Positions 8,208 through 14,134 of a stretch of 64,000 nt of DNA are shown one piece after another. The stretch is from SZUA-229 sp041589455 (GTDB taxonomy: Bacteria > Pseudomonadota > Gammaproteobacteria > SZUA-229): NCBI GenBank assembly GCA_041589455.1, contig JBFHVQ010000001.1:57330-121329 (forward strand), in the 5' to 3' direction. A program made the position numbers and the translations under genes. Position 1 is the first letter of the stretch. The number at the start of each line of letters is the position of its first letter. The notes under the pieces are model-generated. The model was not told the origin of the DNA and made no database searches. It worked only from the letters and a program-made list of their open reading frames with translations.

Positions 8208-9103
8208 TGCGTATTGGTATTGATCTTGGTGGAACAAAAATTGAAGGTATCGCGCTCGATGATAACGGCGAACAATTATGGCGTCAGCGTGTAGACACAC
8301 CCGTTGGTGACTATGAGGCAACCTTGAAGGCGATCAGCAATATGGTATTGCTGATTGAGGCAGAGACTGAACAGGTCGGTAGTGTCGGTATTGGAACGCC
8401 GGGTGCATTATCTCCACAAAGTGGTTTATTGCGAAACTCCAATTCGGTCTGTATGAATGACCGGCCAGTAAAGCAGGATCTCGAGCAGAAACTGTCACGC
8501 GAAATTCGAATCAGTAATGATGCCAACTGTTTTGCCCTGTCTGAAGCAATTGATGGCGCCGCACAGGGTGCCAATGTGGTGTTTGGGGTTATTATTGGCA
8601 CCGGAACAGGTGCAGGTATTGTGGTAAATGGTCAGGTGCTGGAAGGGCCTAATGCCATTGCCGGGGAATGGGGGCATAACCCGCTTCCCTGGTCGACTGA
8701 TAATGAGCGCCCAGGGCCTGACTGTTATTGTGGTAAGCAGGGTTGTATTGAGACTCATCTCTCGGGGCCCGGGCTATCACAGGCATATAAAAGCCTGACA
8801 TCGATTCATATGTCGGCCATTGATATTGTCGCTAGAGCGAAAGCCGCAGACCCTGTTGCGGTGCGTTGCGTAGAGGCCTATGAAGATCGAATGGCACGAA
8901 GTCTGGCCCATGTGATTAATATTCTCGACCCGGATGTGATTGTTCTAGGTGGTGGTATGTCGAATATCCGGCGGCTGTACGGTAATGTGCCTAGCCTAAT
9001 CAAACAGTATGTGTTTTCAGATGTGCTGAGGACCCGATTGTTACCACCAAAGTTTGGTGACTCCAGCGGTGTTAGGGGTGCGGCCTGGCTGTGGGGGCGA
9101 TAA
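8207..9103 (+). CDS. ROK-family sugar kinase
   Basis: Cytoplasmic ATP-dependent hexose kinase, probably acting on fructose, glucose or N-acetylhexosamine. The 298-residue product has the N-terminal phosphate motif (GIDLGGTKIEG, about 3-13), the catalytic-Asp segment (ISNDANCFALSEA, about 102-114), GEWGHNPL, and the zinc motif CYCGKQGCIE (about 173-182) typical of the NagK/fructokinase branch. Its ATG overlaps the TetR stop (TGATG), indicating coupling. The exact substrate cannot be read from sequence. Confidence 0.87.
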   Translation: MRIGIDLGGTKIEGIALDDNGEQLWRQRVDTPVGDYEATLKAISNMVLLIEAETEQVGSVGIGTPGALSPQSGLLRNSNSVCMNDRPVKQDLEQKLSREIRISNDANCFALSEAIDGAAQGANVVFGVIIGTGTGAGIVVNGQVLEGPNAIAGEWGHNPLPWSTDNERPGPDCYCGKQGCIETHLSGPGLSQAYKSLTSIHMSAIDIVARAKAADPVAVRCVEAYEDRMARSLAHVINILDPDVIVLGGGMSNIRRLYGNVPSLIKQYVFSDVLRTRLLPPKFGDSSGVRGAAWLWGR

Positions 9104-9185
9104 GCGGGAATCTGGCTTAAACACAATTGCCTCAATCAGTGCTAAAATAGCGCGCCCTATAGAACAGGAAACAGAGACTGACCAT

Positions 9186-9737
9186 ATGAATAACCCGTTT
9201 CAGGAGCAACTGTTAAAGGCCGGTGTGGTCAGCGAACAGCAGGTTAAAAAAGCTCAGCAGGACAAGAAAAAAAGCAAACAGCAGCAGCCTAAGGGCAAGA
9301 AGAACAAGCAGAAAGCGCTAAGTGATGCCGAGAAGAAGGCGCGTCAGCAACGTGAAGCAAAAGCACAGCGTGATCGTGAGTTAAATGAGCGCAAGCAACA
9401 GCAGGCTAAAGCTAAAGCGATATCGGCTGAAATTAACCAGATGATCAAAGAGAACATGATCAAGCGTGATGAAAGCTGTGAAATTGCTTATAACTTTGAA
9501 CACCAGAAAAAAGTCAAACGTATCTACATTAATGAAGATATGAAGAATAAAATCGTCCAGGGAAAACTGGGGATAGCAAGAATTGATGGTGTCTACGAGC
9601 TTGTACCTGTATCAATTGCAGAGAAAATTAAGCAGCGCAATGAGAAGCGTGTCGTAATTTTCGAAAAAGAAGAAAAGAAAACCGATGCGGATGACCCTTA
9701 TGCAGGTTATGAAGTGCCGGATGATTTGATGTGGTGA
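9186..9737 (+). CDS. yaiL: DUF2058 (YaiL-like) protein
   Basis: Conserved proteobacterial protein of about 183 residues without an assigned reaction. E. coli YaiL is the namesake; nucleoprotein or polysome association has been suggested. Residues 1-10 are MNNPFQEQLL, followed by a strongly basic Lys/Gln-rich low-complexity region (about 20-85) that could bind RNA, then a compact C-terminal domain (ESCEIAYNFEHQKKVKRIYI) ending in DDPYAGYEVPDDLMW. I chose ATG 9186, supported by AGGAAA upstream and the family N-terminus; an in-frame ATG at 9054 lies inside the kinase gene. Confidence 0.82.
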   Translation: MNNPFQEQLLKAGVVSEQQVKKAQQDKKKSKQQQPKGKKNKQKALSDAEKKARQQREAKAQRDRELNERKQQQAKAKAISAEINQMIKENMIKRDESCEIAYNFEHQKKVKRIYINEDMKNKIVQGKLGIARIDGVYELVPVSIAEKIKQRNEKRVVIFEKEEKKTDADDPYAGYEVPDDLMW

Positions 9738-9908
9738 TTTTTGGTATATGGATAAACTATAAACAATTCGCTACAGAAGCTGTACTGAGAATCGTTAATT
9801 GTAGGGTGTTGGCTGTTTTTTTAGGTTGTCGGATAATCAGCAACATATAATAGAAATGTTCATGAGCCCTATTTTTGGCCGCTTTGGCTATAAATAGATA
9901 TATTGTAA

Positions 9909-9948
9909 TTAAGCTTGGTCATTCTGTTTTCAGAATGACCAAGCTTAA
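9909..9948. repeat. Perfect 18-bp inverted repeat, 4-nt loop
   Basis: Left arm 9909-9926 (TTAAGCTTGGTCATTCTG), loop TTTT, right arm 9931-9948, with no mismatch. No T-tract follows on either strand. It could be a bidirectional terminator, a cruciform, or part of a cassette recombination site, since it abuts GTTAAGC on the minus strand. Confidence 0.8.
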
Positions 9949-10063
9949 CGTCTTATGTATCTAAGGCCACTCCACAAGGTGGCCATTAAATAATTTCTAA
10001 TATAAATACTGTTATTATAGTCAGAAGCGGAATATCTGAAAATTTAAAATATGAAAAAGCAGG

Positions 10064-10125
10064 TATTAATGCAAAGTTAGGTGCCAACCCGTTTCTCGGT
10101 TGGTTCGCATGAGCGCTTGTTATGT
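10064..10125 (-). other. Degenerate integron attC-like site
   Basis: Read on the minus strand it begins ACATAACAAGCGCTC (R'' core and spacer as in many chromosomal-integron attC sites), has a CCAACC/GGTTGG stem (10084-10101) and ends CCTAACTTTGCATTAATA, like the common CCTTAGCTTTGGCGTTATGC end but with the R' GTT changed to ATT. The R'' (ACATAAC) is the exact complement of GTTATGT at the other end of the proposed cassette (11804-11798). That relation is what an attC owes its own cassette's first bases. Recombination activity is doubtful. Confidence 0.5.
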
Positions 10126-10240
10126 GTATTTGTCTGTGAGAATTCTGCTTACTATCATTTAGATTTTTTTAATTACTTATGTGGAGAGCAATCTACCCGT
10201 AATTTTATCAATTTAATTTTTAACAGTGCTCGTTACTTTG

Positions 10241-10834
10241 TTAAAACATGAAGATAGATTGATTAATCATTTCTTCAAGTTCTTCTAGTCCAGCACCATT
10301 TCTAGACATGACCCCCAATCCAAACTGTATAGTCATTAAGTAATTAGCCAGCACTTCTGGTGATTTAGAGCTTTTAAGATTCCCAGCAGCGATTTCATTC
10401 TTGAAAAAATCAACAAAGGTAGATTTTACTAATTTATTTATCTCAGAAACTGTATGCATCGATTCAGCAGGTAGGTTACCACCACCCATCTCACAGGTGC
10501 TATTGCAAACTAAACATCCACCCGGTAATTCACGATTCGTGGTCATTTTTGTTACTGATAATAAAAATTCCTGTATTCGTTCGCTAACAGTGGCATGCGA
10601 AATATGCAGATGTTCCGCATGTATCATACCAAATTGCTGTAAATATCTCTTTAAAGCACTTATAAATAATTTTTCCTTATTGCCAAACGTCGTATAAAGA
10701 CTGGATTTATTTATGCCCATCGCCTCAGTTAAGTCTGAGATTGAGGTTCCCGGATATCCATTCTTCCAGAAAACCATCATTGCATTGTCAATTGCTTCAT
10801 CCGCATTAAAGGAGCGAAGACGACCAGCTTTCAT
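10241..10834 (-). CDS. TetR-family repressor (cassette-borne)
   Basis: 197-residue TetR-type regulator with a typical helix-turn-helix (SISDLTEAMGINKSSLYTTFGNKEKLF, about residues 31-57) and a helical C-terminal domain containing GGCLVCNSTCEMGGG (about 102-116), a Cys-bearing segment seen in repressors of oxidoreductase genes. It diverges from the SDR gene at 10957. Two palindromes in the shared promoter (10883-10928) are its likely operators. Within the proposed minus-strand cassette this gene runs in the array direction, while its partner runs against it. Confidence 0.85.
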   Translation of the reverse strand: MKAGRLRSFNADEAIDNAMMVFWKNGYPGTSISDLTEAMGINKSSLYTTFGNKEKLFISALKRYLQQFGMIHAEHLHISHATVSERIQEFLLSVTKMTTNRELPGGCLVCNSTCEMGGGNLPAESMHTVSEINKLVKSTFVDFFKNEIAAGNLKSSKSPEVLANYLMTIQFGLGVMSRNGAGLEELEEMINQSIFMF

Positions 10835-10882
10835 TGAAGACCACCCAGGTAATATTATTTAAAAATTAATATTGTTATTCTG

Positions 10883-10928
10883 AACCGATCGGTTTATATT
10901 GTCAATTCTGAACCGATCGGTTCAGAAT
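10883..10928. promoter_or_regulatory. Two palindromic operators in the TetR/SDR divergent promoter
   Basis: The 12-bp palindrome AACCGATCGGTT occurs at 10883-10894 and 10911-10922. The second copy sits in a perfect 24-bp palindrome (10905-10928, outer arms ATTCTG/CAGAAT); the first shares the left arm but diverges on the right. The spacing places both between the divergent start codons at 10834 and 10957. This is the layout expected for a TetR-family protein repressing itself and the SDR gene. Confidence 0.8.
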
Positions 10929-10956
10929 AACAAAATTTACTAAGGCGGATATAAAT

Positions 10957-11712
10957 ATGGGTAACTTAAGTGGAAAAACAGCAGTAATCACAGGTGGCAA
11001 TAGTGGGATAGGGTATGCGACAGCTAAAATTCTGAAGCATAATGGTGCCAATGTTATTATTACAGGCCGTTCAAGCATCAGAGTTAAAAGTGCGGCCAAT
11101 GAGTTAGGTGTCAGAGGTATAGTGGCGGACGTGACTGACTTATCGGCTATTAATAACCTGGTTAAAGAAGTTTCTGATAGATACCAGAAGCTAGATATAT
11201 TATTTGTTAATGCGGGTATTTTTATTCCATCACCCGTCGGACAGAATAGTGAAGAGCTTTTCGATATTCAAATGGGTACTAATTTTAAAGGTGCTGTATA
11301 TACAATTGAAAAATTTTTACCCATATTAAATGAAGGCGCTTCCATAATTAATCTATCTTCAATTAATGCCTATACGGGAATGGCAAACACATCTATTTAT
11401 GCAGCCTCAAAAGCTGCGTTAAACTCATATACCAGAACAGCTTCAACTGAATTAGCAGCAAGGAAGATTCGAGTAAACTCAGTAAATCCAGGCCCTGTGT
11501 CCACTCCGATATTTAGTAAAGTTGGCATGCCAGATGAGCAGCTAAATGAGTTCGCTGCCGAAATACAAAATCGAGTACCGCTTAAGCGTTTTGGACAGAC
11601 TGATGAAATAGCCAAGCTTGTTGCTTTTCTTGCCTCTGATGATGCTTCCTTTATTACAGGAGCCGAATACAACATTGATGGCGGTATGAATGTAAATTCA
11701 GTTCTTCAATAA
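10957..11712 (+). CDS. Classical short-chain dehydrogenase/reductase
   Basis: NAD(P)-dependent oxidoreductase of 251 residues. It has the nucleotide motif TGGNSGIGYA (about 12-21), the NAG motif, a catalytic Ser in INLSSINAY, the YAASK catalytic pair (about residues 148-152), NPGPVSTPIF, and the C-terminal GAEYNIDGGMNVNS. All catalytic residues are present, unlike the SDR-like protein at 6591. AAGGCGG precedes the ATG. The substrate is unknown; control by a divergent TetR gene suggests a response to reactive carbonyl or xenobiotic compounds, by analogy only. Confidence 0.88.
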   Translation: MGNLSGKTAVITGGNSGIGYATAKILKHNGANVIITGRSSIRVKSAANELGVRGIVADVTDLSAINNLVKEVSDRYQKLDILFVNAGIFIPSPVGQNSEELFDIQMGTNFKGAVYTIEKFLPILNEGASIINLSSINAYTGMANTSIYAASKAALNSYTRTASTELAARKIRVNSVNPGPVSTPIFSKVGMPDEQLNEFAAEIQNRVPLKRFGQTDEIAKLVAFLASDDASFITGAEYNIDGGMNVNSVLQ

Positions 11713-11747
11713 CTGTGAAATTAAGGGGGGGCGACATTTTATAAAAT

Positions 11748-11786
11748 TCGCAGACCAGAATGATTCTCATCGGTCTGCGACCTTTT
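11748..11786 (+). terminator. Rho-independent terminator after the SDR gene
   Basis: TCGCAGACC (11748-11756) pairs perfectly with GGTCTGCGA (11772-11780), followed by CCTTTTT. It lies between the SDR stop and the attC at 11798 and would insulate the gene from flanking DNA. Confidence 0.7.
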
Positions 11787-11797
11787 TAAATACTTAC

Positions 11798-11886
11798 ACA
11801 TAACGCCTAGCTATATGGCTTGCCGCGTTTTGCTGGTTTAAGTGCGTGATACTTTTTCACGCACGAATTTGATCGCCTTGTTAGCC
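11798..11886 (-). other. Integron attC-like recombination site
   Basis: On the minus strand this 89-bp segment starts with R'' GGCTAAC followed by AAGGCG and ends TAGGCG-GTTATGT (R', cleavage after the G at 11804). Between them is an imperfect palindromic core with the helix GTGCGTGA/TCACGCAC. It begins three bases after the stop codon of the minus-strand SRPBCC gene, exactly where a cassette's attC belongs. Its R' last six bases belong to the next cassette and match the R'' of the site at 10064-10125. No integrase gene is in the window. Confidence 0.6.
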
Positions 11887-11890
11887 GAGA

Positions 11891-12316
11891 CTAAGTGAAA
11901 GAGGCTGCAAGTTCATTCAAAAGTGCAACATAGATGCCATGACAAAACTCAACAGCATCTTCCGAATTTGAATCCCATGATGACGTCCAAGAGACATGTG
12001 TTTGAGTATTGTCCTCTGAGGTAGATAAACTAATGACACCAAAATAATTAGATACATCATTTTTTGATACTGGCGATGGGCCATCATCGATGGAGTATTT
12101 TAGGGAATAAGCATTGTTATCAATTTCCACTAAAGTTTCATGAAATGCTTTATTTAAAATTCTTTTAGCGCCTACTTGACCGCCATCAATATCACCCACT
12201 TTGTCTACGCTTGTAATCACGTTGGGTGCCCAGGAAAAATCATGGAAATTATTTAATTTTGACCACACATCAGATATAGATGCTGTTATATCAATAGATT
12301 GATTTGTTACAGGCAT
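11891..12316 (-). CDS. SRPBCC (polyketide cyclase-like) family protein
   Basis: 141-residue single-domain protein with the START/SRPBCC pattern: an N-terminal strand and helix (SIDITASISDVWSKLNNFHDF), a central beta region, and a long C-terminal helix (AVEFCHGIYVALLNELAASF). Such proteins bind hydrophobic small molecules in a helix-grip cavity, some as cyclases or hydrolases; which applies here is unknown. Its stop codon is three bases from the attC-like site at 11886, the normal gene-attC spacing, so I read it as the payload of a minus-strand cassette. Confidence 0.78.
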   Translation of the reverse strand: MPVTNQSIDITASISDVWSKLNNFHDFSWAPNVITSVDKVGDIDGGQVGAKRILNKAFHETLVEIDNNAYSLKYSIDDGPSPVSKNDVSNYFGVISLSTSEDNTQTHVSWTSSWDSNSEDAVEFCHGIYVALLNELAASFT

Positions 12317-12384
12317 TTTGTTCTCCTAGGTTATTTTAATTTTTCTTACGATAAAGTTAAGTCGACGCGCTTATTGCGGTGATC

Positions 12385-12514
12385 TTTCCTGATAAAATGG
12401 ACACAGGCTTTTTCATGCGGCGATTCCCTCGTATTGATTCGGTGAATAATAATCAATGTCCGAATGCTCACGTTTCTTATTATAGAAGTGATTGAAGTAA
12501 CTGTTTAATGTATA
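12385..12514 (-). pseudogene. Remnant of IS3-family transposase C-terminus and terminal repeat
   Basis: Read on the minus strand, 12514-12413 encodes YTLNSYFNHFYNKKREHSDI and continues DYYSPNQYEGIAA before a stop. That is the C-terminal end of an IS3-type OrfB (YN..R.H....Y.SP..YE pattern). Beyond the stop, minus TGTGTCCATTTTATCAGGAA (about 12404-12385) looks like the element's terminal inverted repeat. Upstream of residue 1 the similarity stops at 12515, so nearly all of the element is gone. It is an insertion scar between the SRPBCC gene and the lipoprotein genes. Confidence 0.75.
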
Positions 12515-12733
12515 CCCCAATTTCCCCAAATATCATGAGAAAAAGGGGAATACAGAGGGGGCAGGGAGGTTTAGGCTCTTTAACCTAACCATCGCCAAAC
12601 TCCTCTTTTTAATAAAAAAACACTTCTCCACAATAATCAGAGCTAACAATATAAAAATTGTGGGATTTCTTGCTTTCTTTGATAGTAAATACCTTTAAAA
12701 TAGCAATTCGTATTGTTTTTTCAGGGATTTAAT
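12515..12733. other. Intergenic, possible cassette boundary
   Basis: AT-rich, no gene. AGCTAAC at 12641-12647 reads GTTAGCT on the minus strand, a 6-of-7 match to the start expected for the SRPBCC cassette (its attC R'' is GGCTAAC). CCACAAT/ATTGTGG flank it (12629-12635 and 12657-12663). A boundary here is a guess. Confidence 0.3.
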
Positions 12734-13693
12734 ATGGGCTTTATAAAATACTCAGTATTTTTACTCTTATTTTTAACTCTGGCCAGTTGTGGCGGTGGTG
12801 GAGATGAGGCACCTTCTGACTCCAATGACTCATTTACTAACTCACTAGCACCATCAGACATTATTCTTGATGATAGCTCATCCACGGCACTTGCTATTTC
12901 ATGGGGAATGGATAGCTCCGCTGATAACTATAAGTTATATCGTGATGGTAACTTAATCACCCAACTCAACTGGTTTGAAAATGAGTATCTGGATCGTGGA
13001 CTGACAGCAAACACTAACTACTCCTACCAATACTCTATACTTTCAAACGGCGCTGAATCCTCATTATCGCCGGTACTCAGCACATCAACTCAGCAGCTTG
13101 CCACAACACGTCCCGCAGACCCAACAAATGCACTTGTTATTTCAAGAACAGCAGACTCCATTGCTATTGGATGGAGTGATAACGCTACTGATGAGGTGGC
13201 CTATAATGTGCGCCTTGCAACCCCCAGCGATCCTCTTCTCAATATTATCCATTTTGTTCCGTTTAATAGCAGTTACTCAGTAGAAGCGACCGAACTAGAA
13301 AGTGACACTGACTACATCTTTGAAATATCGGCTCTCAATGATGCAGGCAGCTCTGCAAAGTTGACCACCGCTGTCACAACTTTACATCCAGCCACAACAC
13401 CAGCAGCACCCACTGGTGTTTCGGTGAGTAACCAAACGGCCACGTCTTTAACCGCAAGCTTTTCTGATAATGCCAGCAATGAAGACGGATACCTGGTATC
13501 AGTGGTTGGTACATCAAATTTTGATACTTTCTGTGATGGCGCAGATTTGAGCTCATGCCAGATTACAGGTCTCAATCCCGGAACTCGTTATGAACTGGAA
13601 GTTAGTGCCTTTACTTATACCGAAGTAAGTCAGTTGTTAAACTCTTATATTTCATCGGTGAAGATCATAGTAAATGGTACTACATCATTGTAA
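12734..13693 (+). CDS. Lipoprotein with fibronectin type III-like repeats
   Basis: 319-residue secreted lipoprotein. The signal peptide ends in the lipobox LASC (Cys about residue 18), followed by GGGGDE, then three FN3-like modules of about 90 residues with recurring features (ALAISWGMDSSADNYKLYRDG; SIAIGWSDNATDEVAYNVRL; SLTASFSDNASNEDGYLVSV). It is probably anchored in the outer membrane for surface or adhesive contact. I chose ATG 12734 (AGGGAT upstream); an ATG at 12713 would put seven residues before the lipoprotein signal. Function beyond the architecture is unknown. Confidence 0.78.
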   Translation: MGFIKYSVFLLLFLTLASCGGGGDEAPSDSNDSFTNSLAPSDIILDDSSSTALAISWGMDSSADNYKLYRDGNLITQLNWFENEYLDRGLTANTNYSYQYSILSNGAESSLSPVLSTSTQQLATTRPADPTNALVISRTADSIAIGWSDNATDEVAYNVRLATPSDPLLNIIHFVPFNSSYSVEATELESDTDYIFEISALNDAGSSAKLTTAVTTLHPATTPAAPTGVSVSNQTATSLTASFSDNASNEDGYLVSVVGTSNFDTFCDGADLSSCQITGLNPGTRYELEVSAFTYTEVSQLLNSYISSVKIIVNGTTSL

Positions 13694-14134
13694 TGCCTTA
13701 GGCAACAAACAGGTCAAACTTAATACTGCTTGTTTTTGCGGTATTTGGTGTGGCATTTGAGATCAGAGTAAAAACTCCTGAAAATCTGTTCATGGCCCTT
13801 AGCATCTATTGAGTTTCTGCGCGCTAAAGTTCACTCACCTGATAAAACTGACAATTCTAGCCCCATTGTTATTTAATGGTAAACGTGTGAGTCTTATCAA
13901 TGGGTAAGACTCCAATGACTAGATGTTTACATATAAAAAAATCATCAAATTACTTCAGATGCTTATCAGTATAACGCAATACTTAATCAATCGTAATTTC
14001 TATTATAAAAAGCCAATTATATTAAAACTATTTGTTAGTGATTATTAACATTTAAAAACATTGATACTAATCAAAGACCATCTTGAAGTAATGTGTGTAT
14101 TTTAAAATTTGGAATCGTACAAAAGGAATAGGTC
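13694..14134. other. Intergenic, AT-rich, one hairpin
   Basis: No coding signal on either strand. GAGTCTTA (13889-13896) and TAAGACTC (13905-13912) form a perfect 8-bp hairpin. The rest is AT-rich spacer between two lipoprotein genes. Confidence 0.6.

Larger units (their letters stand above)
9738..10240. other. AT-rich intergenic stretch with hairpin and cassette-like debris
   Basis: No credible gene. It holds the 18-bp palindrome at 9909-9948, a GGCCAC/GTGGCC hairpin (9965-9984), and the attC-like site at 10064-10125. Read on the minus strand, the stretch from about 10015 to 9943 ends in GACGTTAAGC after a small hairpin, resembling the R' end of a further degenerate cassette site; this last reading is weak. 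Confidence 0.5.

Noticed and set aside
9054..9185. Upstream ATG of the DUF2058 gene at 9054
   Set aside because: It lies inside the ROK kinase gene and adds 44 residues unlike the family; ATG 9186 has a ribosome site.
10119..11886. Reading the cassette sites on the plus strand
   Set aside because: On the plus strand the site at 11798 would have the wrong spacers (CATAACGCC left, CTTGTTAG right). On the minus strand both the AAC-AAG left ends and the GGCGTTATGT right end fit, and the SRPBCC stop lies at the correct place.
12388..13847. CCTGATAAAA at 12388 and 13838 as the two ends of one insertion sequence
   Set aside because: The two copies are in the same, not inverted, orientation and a complete lipoprotein gene lies between.
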